64,000 nucleotides of DNA from Apus apus. Lineage: Eukaryota; Chordata; Aves; Apodiformes; Apodidae. The notes below the pieces were generated by a model. That model had not been told where the DNA came from. It was given only the letters and a program-made list of their open reading frames with translations, and did no database searches. Shown one piece after another: positions 1 to 12,751 of the stretch (within the stretch, counting starts at the first letter, position 1; every line of letters starts with the position of its first letter). The translations under genes and the position numbers were made by a program. The stretch is from NCBI RefSeq assembly GCF_020740795.1, contig NC_067284.1, positions 102,973,440 to 103,037,439 on the forward strand. The letters are read 5' to 3'.

Positions 1-1581
1 AGACACTGGCAATAAAGTTGTGTTCAACAAATGGAGATTCACTGTAGCTTGAATAAATGTTCAGAAGTACCTGGATGTACTAAGTCTAATTTTAGGCACT
101 CTGGGAACCATTATCTAGCCCTCCAGAGAGCCCTGACATTCTCCACTGCCTAAACAGAGAGGGACTGGGATGACTATGTTAACTTCAGGCTATTGTAAAC
201 TTAATTAGCATCTTCCATCCCTCAACATCACATTTCAGAAGTAATTTAGTAAAGTGTACTGAGCATCCTTCTAAAATAATAACTTACGGCATAACTAATA
301 ATGAGCAAGCATAAAGATACATGGAATATTCTGAAAGTGAATGCCTGGGGAAGGCAGGGCTGAGGGTACTGCACTGAAAGTGAAGATGAAGCTTGAAGAG
401 AAATACAGAGTGAAGACACCCACCACCTTGGCCTGCTACAGAAATTTAACAAGCGTGGGGCTGGTGTAGAAGGGGGTTTCTATCAGGCTCAGCAGGACAC
501 ACATTGAAGCGGAGATGGTGATCTCAGCTAACTGGAGCTGTGCAGACATTTGGGTTGTGCTCCCAGCTCATCACCATGGCCAGTTTGTCTACCAGGGGAT
601 TTCCAGAGGGTCCCTTGTTCTGTCTAGTTGGGGTATAACTTAGAGGGCAGGGGAGCAGTTGCTGTCTGGGTGGAGGTGTCCAAATTGTCATCCATCTGCA
701 ATAAGACGATAGGCTAGACGAGAGGAAGCAAGACTAATCTAATAAACTCCAGGTGGAATAATTTATATGAGACATTGAGCATCTGGGCAATTTCTATGAC
801 TCCCCAGATTGAAACTGAAATCTTCAGTTGTTTACATGCAGCGGGCATAGAATATGCTCATATGAGGGCTGCAGGTGATGTCTCCGTTAGATAAATGAAC
901 CATCACTGCATTTTCTGGCTGCAGGGCTAAGTGGCACAATGAGGCTCATGTCCATATGACTAAACTTTCTTCATCACCTGGGGGAGGTGACTATGGGAAG
1001 GTGCCTGAGTCCACACTCTGACCATAGCGACCAGATTAGACATGGCCACTCAGTGTCTGACAGACACAACTATCACAGAGGAGAACAGTAAAGGGTACCT
1101 TTGTAGAGGCATGAAGCAATAATGATACATGGATGACCAAGAGGAGCCTTTCTCCTTGTAATATATTGAATGTATAGATGAATCTGATGCATTTGAGAAG
1201 ACACCTTGCAGACGCTGTCAGGCCAACATACCAAGAATTAGGAAATGGCAAATAATTCAGTTAAAATAAAACAAAAGTGAACTCCAGATTAATATTGCAA
1301 AACACAGATTTAGTACATTACAAACTTGTAATGAAGGGGTTACAGTGACCATGAAATTTCCTTTGTCAGATTGCCAGAACCACATAGAAGTCAGAGCATG
1401 AACTGGGCAATAATCCAGGTGTGAGACCACTTGGCTGCAATGAGAGAGACTGATACAGAGCAGGGATTTAAGCCTCTGTTGACTCCAACCCCTGACAGGA
1501 CACTGGTGAAAGACTGGATACTTAAGAGGGATGCCCACTTTTACCAAGCAAGAGACAGAAGTGGTACTCTGCTAGAAATAT
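1..1581. other. Unique non-coding DNA, nothing recognised
   Basis: There is no repeat, RNA gene or credible exon here. The open frames are all under 100 codons, lie on the minus strand and match nothing I know. Composition is ordinary and AT-leaning. Confidence 0.7.
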
Positions 1582-1841
1582 AAGAAATGGCTTTAAACTC
1601 TAAGAGGGTAGATTTAGGTTAGATATTAGGAAGAAATTCTTTAGTGTGAGGGTGGTGAGACACTGGTCCAGGTTGCCCAGGGAAGCTGTGGCTGCCCCAT
1701 CCCTGGCAGTGTTCAAGGCCAGATTGGATGGGACTTTGAGCAATCTGGTCTAGTGGGAGATGTCCCTGCCCATGCAGGGTGATTGGAACTAGATGATCTT
1801 TAAGGTCCCTTCCAAACCAAACCAGTCTGTGATTCTGTGAA
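1582..1841 (+). mobile_element. CR1 LINE, 3'-end fragment
   Basis: This is the 3' untranslated end of a CR1 non-LTR retrotransposon in sense orientation. It shows the ordered CR1 landmarks 'tttaggttagatattagg', 'ttgcccagggaagctgtgg', 'gttcaaggccagattggatg', 'tggaactagatgatcttta' and 'aggtcccttcca', and ends in the octamer-like tail 'gattctgtga'. The copy is strongly 5'-truncated, as most CR1 insertions are, and contains no part of ORF2. The 79-codon frame on the opposite strand is simply antisense CR1. The family assignment is secure; the subfamily is not determined. Confidence 0.93.
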
Positions 1842-4425
1842 AAAGGATGTATTTCCACAATGGAAAACCATTACCTGCCAATTTCTAATTCAGCAGTATT
1901 GGGTAGAGTCTAAGGTACCTAACACTGGCTGGGATCAAGAGCTGCTTCACAGTTGAGTGTAAAATCCCCCAAATCCAACATGACACAAAATAAAATCCAG
2001 CTAGGCCCCAGTACCCCTTAGGCAGGAAGAGTTTCCTCTCATTGCTGGTCTGCATTCCTTGACCTGAGCTGTACACTTACATGCTGTCTTACTGATGAAG
2101 TGGATCCAGCAGTTCCAGATGGGCTCAGACCACCTCAGTCTTCTCATATCTGCCAAGTACATTGTGCTCAGACTTTATTGCAGAGGTTGCACTGGTTAGA
2201 TGTACCATTTCCAATGGTAAATAACACGGACAATTCAATAATCTGCAGCAATCGATAATGGCTTAAGGATGTCATGTCCTACAGTCAGCATGGTCACCCA
2301 GCCCTACATGCCTGTTTCTGTTGCAGTGTCTAGCATGCAATGAGTAGTGTACACCTGCCTGATGGCGCCTGCATAACATAGGGAGAACATCAAGCAGAAA
2401 CTGTGAGGAGGCACCATGTGGGCATGTAGACAGATAACAGTGCTGCAGTTGCTAACAGATGTCCAGTAAGAGGCATTTTAATCTTACTTGTCAAAAGGGT
2501 TGACTGGATTATCCTGCTCTCCATCCTAGACTACTTCTTTTTACATGGTTAACTGCTGCTTCTTTCCTGCACTGCATTAAACTTGTATGGGGAAAGGGAA
2601 AAAAAAAAAGAGGTACAAATTGCTGTGGGCAGAGCTCAAGAGCTTTTTATGGGTAGAGAAGATGTCAGTCAGGGCAGGTGCATCTCCTGTCCTCAACCCA
2701 GAGGGATGAGTACTCAGCGTCTCTGACAATCTTTATTCAAAGTAAACCTTTACATAGATTTGGAGACCTGCAGATGGAAGTCACTGGCCCATGTAGTACA
2801 CCCAAGGCAGAACTTAAAGTTTGTAAAATACAGCCCCATGGTAAAAATACATCTGTAATTTCATGGTCAACAAGTGCAAATCAGCCATGCCTGTGAAAGC
2901 CTGTCATGTTCTCACATTGCTTTCCTCCTCCTCAGCAAAAGCACCTGAGAATGGAGGCAAGTCATTTCCTGGCACCCAGTTTGTGAGCGAGCCTAGTGGG
3001 TGCTGTTTGCACAAAGTCCAACTCTGCTCCACTTCTGGCAGCCTGGCCCCACGGTGCATGAGTAAAAGAGCACCAGAAAGCAAGCTGGCCTCCTGCCTAG
3101 GTGAAATCTGAATTGGCTTTGTCAGATCAGGAGTGAGAAAAGGCTTTCAGCAACACTCAAAGGTTTCTGGAGTCTGCACTGGACTCAAGCACTGCTGAAT
3201 GAGGTGAAGGTGATGGACAAGGACATGAGACTTGTGGTCCAGTCTCTGGCACTCCCATGGTCAGCAACTAGGATGAGTCTATGCCCCCAAGGAAAAGAGC
3301 AAATGACCTTACAGTAACCAGCTGTGGGATCATGCAGCCCTTTGACATGGCAGACTGCCTTTTAATCCTGGATAATTGCAAGTGGGCGTCAGCCCTTAAG
3401 CAAACAAGGCTTATGGATCTTGTCCCAGACTGACTCCTGGCCTATATAGTTCACAGTGATGTGAAACACAAAATTCCTCTGGAAAGTAAAAGGGCAGGAT
3501 CAGCATCAGAGGAGGTGGGAATCTGCTGCCTAAATGCACTACATTCCCCTTCAGTGCCTCTCAGAGCCCATTTCGGTAACACTTTGGAGGGGATGCTCTC
3601 TGTCCTGCTGCTGTCAGCTGAGGGGGTTGTTTGTTTTCTTCAGCACTTTATTTTTATATATTATTATTAATTAATTTTTCATGGCCTTGAGCTTAACAGT
3701 TTTGAAAGTAGCAGACCCCAAAACTCATTAAATGTGTGAAATGATGGGAGAAAAAGTGTGAAATTGTAACAGTCTGTTTGGGGTTGATTAATAGAAATTT
3801 CTCCTGACAATCCCCGGGCCTTTCTGGGGGTCACTGGAACAGAGCAGCTGTAAAGACAGCAGGAGCAATTTAGAGGCTGCCCAATGGGGGCCCTGCAGAT
3901 TTCAGAACAAGTGGGGAGAGTCCCATGGCCTTGTTCAGGCCAGAGGGAGACAATTGGCCACCACAGTGTCACGTTAACATGCAGATTAGCCCAAGAAGTG
4001 CTCCCACTGGCCTTGAAAGGGTTATTTTGCTGAAAGGTAGGTTATTGTTGTTACTACTATTTTCAGTCCTCCAACAATATCACCTATAAAGCTGCTCCTG
4101 CTGCATTGCTGCATCTCGCTGGCTGTGCTTCTGCTAAAACCACAAAGTGCTAGCAAGGAAAAAGCCCTGTGGTGGGACGTGTGCTCCATCGTGGTGAGGC
4201 TGAGGGAGATTGCTTGCCTCTCTTTCCTCCTTGGTGGCTGAAGGGTGACCAGCCAGAGCCTGAGCTGGGGCTGCTCATGGTGCTAAGGATGCTGCTATGT
4301 AAAGTCCTCAGTGGCAAAGGCAGCCAGCACCAAGGACCAGGGAGGTCAGATGCCTGTACCCAAGAGCAGGAATATTCCCCTGGCTCCCACCAGGCACCCT
4401 AACCTGAACTGCTGATTTTTTTGCC
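1842..4425. other. Unique non-coding DNA
   Basis: No gene or interspersed repeat is recognised. A short A11 run lies at 2599-2609, and an AT-rich patch with 'attattattaattaat' lies near 3660. The open frames are 97 codons or less and unsupported. Confidence 0.65.
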
Positions 4426-4446
4426 TTTTTTTTTTTTTTTTTTTTT
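4426..4446 (+). repeat. Poly-T run (T21)
   Basis: Twenty-one consecutive T are followed by 'aacag'. The arrangement resembles a polypyrimidine tract plus splice acceptor, but no coding frame of note follows. It could equally be the antisense poly-A of an old retroposed copy; no such copy is recognisable downstream. Confidence 0.85.
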
Positions 4447-4759
4447 AACAGCTCTATATAGTCAAATGCTTTCACCCTAGGAAAGATACAAAAGAAAACA
4501 TCAAAGTAAATGTCCCTACACTGACATAAGGCTAGAATAATGGTGACCTAGTAGCTAAAGACTGGGACGAATACTGAAAGTAATTCACTCCCCTCCATAA
4601 CAATGGGGCATGTGTGACAATGATATATACCAGGAGGCAAGGAGAGCCACTGTTGTTGGGTAGCGATACCCCACAAACCCAATTGTAGGGAGATCAATAC
4701 TGTCATAGGACAATCATCAAAGCCCATCAGCTCATCATATTTTCATACCATAAGCAGCT

Positions 4760-4930
4760 CAAGGCGCCGGGGCTGCTTCTCCAGCAGAAAGCCCTGCGCG
4801 GAAATTTGAAGGGTGTGAAATCGACATGATTAATAATTATAGTTATTAGCACATGTACCAGCTGCTCATGTATGGCTTAGTCTGTGATTTATGGGGCCAT
4901 AAATGCCCATATCTGCTTCTGACACAGAAA
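4760..4930. promoter_or_regulatory. Candidate enhancer-like block (homeobox and E-box motifs)
   Basis: This is a high-complexity stretch with CpGs ('caaggcgccgg', 'cctgcgcgg') followed by clustered AT motifs. These are 'attaataattatag' (homeodomain TAATTA-like cores), the E-box 'cagctg', and a palindrome of opposed 'atttatgg' (4887-4894) and 'ccataaat' (4897-4904) of CDX/HOX or CArG-like type. The motifs are visible. Regulatory function is inference, and cross-species conservation has not been tested. Confidence 0.25.
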
Positions 4931-7900
4931 GGAGAAGGGCATGCAGTCATGGGCAGAAAGCATCATCCCCGGTGCCAGGAGCTTTCCTCCCTCTGCCCCT
5001 GACAAAATTAAAACAACAACAAAAATGGGCCAGAAAGTCACCCCTGCTCCACAGCAATGGAAGGAGCCCTTTTGTTCACATGTCTGCCTTAACGGCGGCT
5101 GAAACCTGTCTCCTCAATGTCCCCAAAGCCTTTGAAGTTTGGATCCCAGCTAACAAGGGTCAGCATTTTCCCTCCCCCACGCAAATTCACGCTGTTGCCA
5201 GGCTGCAAACAATCACCACACATATTACAGATGAAACCACAAGGACCAACAACAGAAGAAGCAAAAATGAATTGTCTAGGTGCCAGAAGTTAAAGCTTTT
5301 GTTTCCAAATGAAATTTGATTCCCCTCTCTCCGACTTCCTCCCCAGCCCCACCACCGATTTACAATGTGGTTCATGATGGAAAATTATTCTACTTTGATG
5401 TGATCTGAAAAAATGGCTTGAAATGGCCTTGCACACAACATCATCACCCTCCCCTAGTAGATTTGACAGTGCATTAACTCTTCCAAGGTTATTCTTCTGA
5501 ACACTTATAGTAATGTTTTTTCCCCTTGCCAGCACAAGAAAACCCTGTTAGTGCTGCGAGAAGAATCACAATGCCTGTGCCCATGAATGTGCAGAAAAGA
5601 AGCAAAGAGAGCTGTGGACCTATTTTTCCATAACTTTCATGGTGACAGACCAGCCACATCCTGTTCTCAAGCAGAAGCCCAAGTCAGTGTCCCGTCCTAG
5701 GGGTGCTATTTACAGCCTTCATTGAAGGCAGGAGTAGTGTTGCACCCCTCCTCTGGATCAGGTGGTAGCAGAGTACATGGCAAACAGACTAAATGCTTCC
5801 CCACCACATCTCGGGAATTCTTGTGAGCCATGCCATTTCATGAAGCCTGCTGATGTCACACTGACGTGGTGGGCTAGAAACTTCAGTGAGACGAAGGATT
5901 TCCTGAACAGTGAAGACAGATAAATGCAGTTTGGAAAACAACACAGTGCAATGATGCATCTCAGGGGCCATAGTGGTATCAAGATACTGGAACAGCCTCC
6001 GACAAACACTGAAGTTGAGGTGCAAGAGGGGAGAGAAAAGGCATTTTGTCACAGTTTCCTTCAGTGCTGAAATGCAGCCTTCAAAAAAGCTTGTCATTTT
6101 TTTCCTTTATGCATTTGTTGGCCCTTGTGCATGCTCAAGAAGGCCTGGTTTTGAAGTGCAAGCTACCAGTGGTAACTTGAATGCATAGTGTTGTCTGTTT
6201 CCCCATGTATTGCTGGATCTATATCCTACACAAGAAAATTTTAGTCTCTTAAATTATAAGTGGGTCTCCAGGACGTTGGATAATGACTGAGCTATAGCCA
6301 AGCATGACATGTGCTCAGACATAGTCATTTTGTTGAGTACAAGAATAACTTGGTGAAATATGAGGCCTGGAGTCAAACTATACCATTTAAAGCTTTTTTG
6401 TCAACTTCCATTGGATGAATCTGGAAGCCTCCTACAGTGAGACCACAGATGTGGGTGCTGCATGGAATGGAGGCATCAGGCTGGGTTCAGACAGAGCATC
6501 GGCAGTGCCTGCAGCAGGATTGCAGAGCTCACCAGTAAAGCCAGCAAGGGGATGGCTGGTGCTCACCATTGGCACTGCCAGCCTCCAGCACAGCCATGTG
6601 CAATGAGGCTGCTGGCTTCTGGTGGCTTCAGGGAGAAGCAGCATGTTCTGTTTGAACTCAAAACACCCACAGTTGGTTCTGATCTGATGTGATGTGTTGA
6701 TTGTTGTGGGTTTTTTTTTGTTCATCCCAATCTCCTGAAATAACCCTAAACCCCCTTTTTCCACAACGATGTATTGTAACAGTAGGCACATGTGTGTGTG
6801 TATGTGTATATGTAAAATAGAAAGCTGTAGAAACATAAGGCAGATTCTCAACTGCTTCATGTAAACCATCTCACTGGGTTTTGGCAAAGAGATCCGTGCC
6901 AGGGATTCTTTGTACTGTCACTTCGGACATCCAGGGTAGATTGAGGTCTCAGATTCTTCCATCTTCATATTATACGAGCGTGTGACAAGAAGCAATCTGA
7001 TTTTTTTTTTCTCCAGATATGTATATATCTACTTGTAAACATGAGTAAATCCATGTGTAGTCTTACCTATATATACACATTTTAAATATTAATAACTTCG
7101 TAAATATCATATCATACTGGGATATTCTGTCCCATTAGTCAGTCTTATTGTATGAGTGAACAAAGCAATCAGCAAATGTGAGTTCACTCACCTTTTTATG
7201 AAGGAGTTCATGTGCAGAAGCATGTAAATATATGTGTGACTGTGTGCATCCATGCCTGCATCATATGTGTGTGTTTATAACATACAATTTCTCCACTGAA
7301 AAGTTGAGAGAAGCAGTAACCATAGTGATCAAGAAGTGTCCTATTCTGGAAAAATGAGGTAACTTAAGTTTTATATTCACATAGAAACTGAATTCTGAAC
7401 TGTAAGTAATTTTGTTATTTGCTACATTCAGGAGGTAACCCAAAGGGAACTATTCAGAAATGGTTAACTGTTGGTTGTATTCAATCACCAAATTAAAATG
7501 TCACAAAAGCTTTTTTCGTGATGTATTTATTCACATAAGGCCTGCTTAGATTTAACTCTCAAGCAATATAACAATATGTGTTACTTCACTGAAGCAACAT
7601 GAATTTTCATAGCTGAGATTCAAATAAATGGAAATATGTTAGTTATTATGCAAAATAAGTGATTTTACAACAATATCTATTGTAAGGTCAAGGGAAGGAA
7701 AGTGGGAAGAGAACCTCATTGGAGTGAGGAAGAATAAGATCACTTTTGCTTTGTAACAAACAGATTAAAGAAATAATGCCAAGGTCTCACAGTAGGTCTG
7801 TAACCTGTGTGCATGGCACGTGATAAATGGGGAGAGCCACCAAAGTAGCAGGATAATGAAGGACAGCCTGAGAAATAACTTTGGCTCCTGGTTATTTCAC

Positions 7901-10079
7901 CTGATTCATAACAGTGCTGTATCAGACAAACTGGAGGGTATTTTCTGGAGGTATGATTTTAGGTAGTGTTTAGAAAGCAGTGAGGAAGTATGTGATTACA
8001 TTAGCAAAAGCATCCTGAATAAAAAGGTAATCAGGTGACAGAATGGCCAAGGAAGCCCATGAGGTACTTATCTAAGAGAAACTGTGTGTTTATACATAAA
8101 TATGTATGTGCACAAACATGCGTGTGTCTATGCATGTGTATATATATTTGAGTATATGCTGATCTCTGTGAGTGTATGCAAATGATCTGCTCTCATTCAA
8201 TAAGCTCTCAGACCTCTTCCAAGCATAGAACTTCTCAAATTATTCCTTTTTTTTTTTTTTCTCCTGGACTCATCAGAAGTCTAGAAGGAGATCAGAAAAT
8301 GAGGAATTTGTCCTAAGGTGGGCCAGACAGGATTCAGAATTTGTAGAGGAAGGGAAATTTAAAAACAGCTTTTAATGAAGATTTTCATCATCGGAAGATA
8401 AAGTCAATAAAACCATTCAAAACCATTTCAGTGACCAATGAGACACTGGTTGTCCATGTGAAGGGACGTTAACAAAAAGGTGTTGGAATTAAAGACAGTG
8501 GGGAGAGCCATTGCTTCCAGAGAAAGAGCTGAAGAATCACATGTGCTAGCCTGGCAGGGGGACCCAGTTAGAGGTAACTGTAGGCAGAAAAAGTCTAAAC
8601 ATCACTGCTGGAAACCAAAACTCTACAAGGAACATTGACAGCAATTCAACACCAATCATAACTATTTAACTACTTCAATAATATGTTACCCAGTTAGTCT
8701 GCCATTTTCCTAAAGAACAGTTATGCAGAAACGGGCATCTGCTCAGATCACCCAATTCAAAACAAACCATTTGCATAATAAATATTTGCAGAGGAGCAAA
8801 TGGGTGGGGTTTAGGCAAGTGCACAGATGAACATAAAAATCAAATACTGCTAGAAAGAAGCTAGGCTTAATTACTGGAGGCAAATAAACCAAAAGAAAAC
8901 CTTCGTATTTCTTCAACTACTTGAAAAAATCAGATAAAGTATCTCTATATGTCCATTTGCCTCATTCCAGGGTCATTATTTTCTTTCTGTTCCTTAATGT
9001 TTAATAAAAAGGAACTTGTGGGCTTGTTCCAGTGTCCTGGAACTGCGTTTTGTTTGCAAGTGGGTAGTTTTGAGAGTGTACATGTCTGCTACTGTGGGTA
9101 TGCAGGGACATGAGGGTAGATGGCAAAAAAAGCCAGGGACTACAGCACAGTTCCCAAATAAAGTCTTCTTCACAATGGCACTCTAGGTTAAAAAATAACT
9201 GCAGCTTTTTTGATATTAGAAGTTAACTCATACACTGCTCTTGCACTTCATACCAGCATGTGTTGTGGGAATTTCAGTGGCACTTTTTACCTCCCATGGT
9301 TTCCTTCCAGCTGTAATTTGTCCATTACTAATGGAACTTATTACATTAAATCATCCAAAGGAAATATCCATTTCTACCCTCATTCACAGAGTTAGATGTA
9401 GCGTAGCAGTGGATGAAAATGAGTAAAAAATGTTTTGACTGGACTCACTTGTTGATTGTGGACAGCCCAGAAGAGCCCATGAAATGGAGAAAACTGAGAT
9501 AAGGGTGTTAAAATGAGCATCAAGAAGGCTAGAAAAGGGGGAAAAAATCCAAACAACAAAACCCTGAAAAAAACGAGCCATCTTTCCTGGATCTCAAGAT
9601 GAGGAAATTAAGTTGGAAGGATGCAAGAGAGAAAAGCAGGACGGGTGGCATGGCAGCCTAGCCAGGAAAAATCCTTGTAGCAAGATCCTTGGCATGTTCC
9701 CAGCATGAGGAAACTTGATGAACCTTTAATCCAAGCACATTCTTCCAGGGGCTTCTGCCTCTCTTAGCAGCACAGAAGCTTGTCTGTGGTGAGGAAGGCA
9801 CAAGAGCAAGGTCTCTCCATGTGACCTCTGCATGGCAATATGTAGCAGTGACATATTACATATGACTAATATTTTCTTCAGAACTGAGTTTGTAAAAATA
9901 CATGATCAGCTGTGGTCAGCAAACAAGACCATAATGTGGTGTCTATCACAGCATTATCACTGTATTAATGGAGCCATTAATCACTATCAAAACTGTATTA
10001 GGAGTGAAGATAGCCAAAGAGAGCTTAACTGACAGCAAGTGGCCATAAACCTGTCCAAAAACTAATTTGATTACCATCA
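4931..10079. other. Unique AT-rich non-coding DNA
   Basis: No gene or interspersed repeat is recognised over about 5 kb. There are minor simple repeats: a TG-rich run at about 6790-6813, T10 at 7001-7010 and T14 at 8247-8260. The longest open frames (138 codons at 4903-5319 +, 151 codons at 6432-6887 -) overlap frames on the other strand and have no recognisable family. Confidence 0.65.
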
Positions 10080-10620
10080 TACCAGCATCTGTGCCACTTA
10101 TGAGGGTTCATTTTTTTGATGAAATTAAGTAGACAAGTCGTTCATGCGTATAATAGACATCTAAATCATGGTAAACGTGTTGCTGGCAAGAGAAGTAGTT
10201 AAAGAAAGTGGGAGATTGCTTTGCAGGTGAAATTTCAGGCAAAATGCACTGCTGGTGTCACAACAGTTGGTTAGAAAACCGTTGTCAAACTCATCTTGCC
10301 AAGCCGTGAGTGAGAAACGTTTTGGATCCACATTCAACAGAATAAATGCTGCTGAAAGTCAGGGGATGTCGGGAGCCTCCAGCCATTTACAAGAAGGACG
10401 GCCTTTGCCAATATAAACTCTTGCTCTTTATCGGCAATAAATATTCCCTACAAACAATCTGTTTTATTCATAGACAGTTGGACCCATTATGTTTTGGTCT
10501 TGACAGACGGGACAGTAGGATGCTGCATTTAAATGACACAGACTGTATAGGAATGTATTTCCAGATGATGACTGAGCCTGGAGCTTCCACATAAATCAGG
10601 GGAGGGAAATTATTCTGAAA
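10080..10620. promoter_or_regulatory. Candidate conserved non-coding block
   Basis: This is a repeat-free stretch with more CpGs than its surroundings ('aagtcgttcatgcgtat', 'gaccattatcggcaa'-type text) and dense potential factor sites. They include MYB-like 'caacagttgg' with an opposed 'aaccgttg', and several 'aataaa' and 'tttaaat' cores. Texture of this kind is typical of conserved enhancers, but that is an impression and not evidence of conservation. The 82-codon frame inside it (10346-10594 +) is not recognised. Confidence 0.2.
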
Positions 10621-11975
10621 GAAATATGCTCAGATTTCAGCCTCATAAATACAGAGAGAAACCAAATTTTCAGGGCTTCTTAACTTTTATGTGAGCATTT
10701 TAATGGTGATTTTCAGCAGCTACTAAGAAATTCACGTTTGCTATTAGCAATGTTATACACATGAGAAGTCTCTCAGGAAAGTAAAAAATAAGGTTGTCAG
10801 GCCTACACATAACGGAGAGGCTCAAGTCTGAAAAGATCTGCATTTTGGAGGTCAGGGATGACTGAATTTTCTGGTAGAACAAAACTATCCAATGGACAAA
10901 ATGAATATAAACTAAACCCCACAGTTTTCCCACTTGCTTTACCATGCAGCTGATGGAGGTGTGGGTGAATGTGTGGCTGCACACTGAGCCACCACTGGAA
11001 GGAAGGGAAAAGAGCACATAGTTCCAACAAGAAAGTAGCTGAGAGCCAGACAGACGTGTGAAAGCCTGCCTGCTTTAACTTGCCACTTTTAAATAGACTT
11101 GCAGCTGGCCATCTTAGGTCACTTCAAATGTATCCCACATAGGTGCTGTACATATGCTGAATGCATAATATAATTGAATACAGAACCTGAAGAGGATCGG
11201 TCCCCAGAGAGGGAGATTGTTTCTTCAAACTAGATGTTAATGATAGAGTGAGTGACATTTATCTCCAGTCCTTTTATGAATCACTGAGACACAAACAGTG
11301 AACACCTTGCCTTTGCTGTGAGCTATGCCTCCAGCCATGGGAAGCTGCCTGCCATTCACAAGCCAATGCCTTGTAGGCAGCTCCATCTTACCTGAGTTCG
11401 CAGATGGGCCATTCCCTAGGTGGGTCTGGCAAAACACTTCTCATTAATCATTGCTTAAAGCCCTCTCAGTGGGAAGACCTCAGGTTAGACATCATTTGGA
11501 AACAAATTGGGTGAAAAATAGCTCTGACAATAAGGAGCTCACACAGAATTCCCCTGTGAGAGCTTCAGCAGTGTGAAAACAGACTCTTCCAGGACACTAA
11601 ATGATCTGTCAGTTAGCAAATGACATTATAATCCAGTTTTATGCCACAGACAAATCAAAGCCTTTGCTACACTTCCTCATTCTTCCCTCTATTTTTCTCC
11701 TTCTACCTCCTTTAAAATGACTGAATATTTGAGTTAGGGGAAGAAAGTAAAAAATCTGCCACAGAATTTACAAAACATACCCTTTATGTTCAGTAAGGAA
11801 AATATTATCACATTTTTCCATATTAAGCGATAGACAGGAAACAAAGTATCTCAGAAAGGAGACAGAGTGTTTTGATCTGTGGTGCAGGAAAGAGAGACTG
11901 AAATTTTGGGTTCTACTTTGCTCCTGACTGTTCTCCAAGTCCCATTTGACTATCCCTTTCAATTTTACTGGTCAA
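10621..11975. other. Unique non-coding DNA
   Basis: Nothing is recognised. The overlapping minus-strand frames near 10700-11030 (105 and 75 codons) share the same DNA in different phases and match no family. Confidence 0.65.
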
Positions 11976-12080
11976 GATCCTGATTCTGCACACACCTAAC
12001 TTTCTGGAGGCAGTGGCTTAGGGACATGCTAAAGAAAAAGCTGTGCTTGTGCACCTTGATGCTTGAATCAGGGCTGCAAT
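11976..12080. mobile_element. Possible old palindromic (MITE-like) element remnant
   Basis: The left end 'gatcctgattctgcacacac' is mirrored about 80 bp later by 'gaatcaggg'. The 8-bp arms 'cctgattc' (11979-11986) and 'gaatcagg' (12065-12072) are exact inverted repeats. From memory, the left end resembles palindromic elements common in turtle, crocodile and bird DNA. The interior is degraded, and the element name is not determined. Confidence 0.35.
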
Positions 12081-12712
12081 AGCAACGTTGCACTTGCTCA
12101 CCTCATGGAAGTGGAACTCCTACCTGTACAGCACCCTGGAGACTTGAAGAACTGTTTACAGTGAGACTAATATGGGAGAAAAATCAAGGCAGAGGTAAGA
12201 CAGTTGAAGCAAGTCACCTTACTTTGTTCAGAACACATTTGCCAGGCATAACTGTCCTGGAACAGCAAGAAGTTAACCCCCAAATGCAAACCCACTTCCC
12301 AGACAAATAGTCAAGTTGCAAACACTTCCAAGGGATAAATTTAAGTCAAGTCTTGCAGTGTTGTCTTGTTGCCTCTCTTCTCCTTCTGCCATCATTCTAA
12401 CAGCAGAAACCCACCCACATGATGCTGCATGCTGGCTTGTATACATGAACAGTTGCTTACATATTACACTAGCAAGTGTTAAGGGCTGATTTTCAATGGT
12501 TTCCAGCTGTGATATCCAGTGTTCTTGCATAACGTAAGAAGGTTTCTTTGAAGTCTCTCTATTCACAGTCCTAACACAACAGGTCTTAGAGTGTTTACAG
12601 CAGTCTGAATCCAGGCAGGCTACTATCAAATGGAGATCATCACCATGTGGCAGCAGTAACAAATATTTTAAGACTCAGAGGCTGTGCAACAACCCGTTGA
12701 GGCCTGATCCCT
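12081..12712. other. Unique non-coding DNA
   Basis: A 129-codon minus-strand frame (12273-12662) is the longest. It has no recognisable domain, signal or splice context, and I do not call it a gene. Confidence 0.6.
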
Positions 12713-12751
12713 TGCTTTAGGGACATTTCCCACTGAAATGTCCCTAAGGTA
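12713..12751. repeat. Perfect 13-bp inverted repeat with 5-nt loop (hairpin)
   Basis: The left arm 'ttagggacatttc' (12717-12729) and right arm 'gaaatgtccctaa' (12735-12747) are exact reverse complements around the loop 'ccact'. As RNA, the stem could extend outward by four pairs (U-A, G.U, C-G, U.G) to about 17 bp over 12713-12751. It is too short for a typical pre-miRNA and has no T-run directly after it, so a terminator or miRNA call is not supported. Confidence 0.85.

Noticed and set aside
1619..1858. 79-codon minus frame in CR1
   Set aside because: It is antisense of the CR1 3' UTR and not a gene.
12713..12751. Hairpin as a pre-miRNA or terminator
   Set aside because: The stem is shorter than animal pre-miRNAs, no T-run follows, and bacterial-type terminators are not relevant here.
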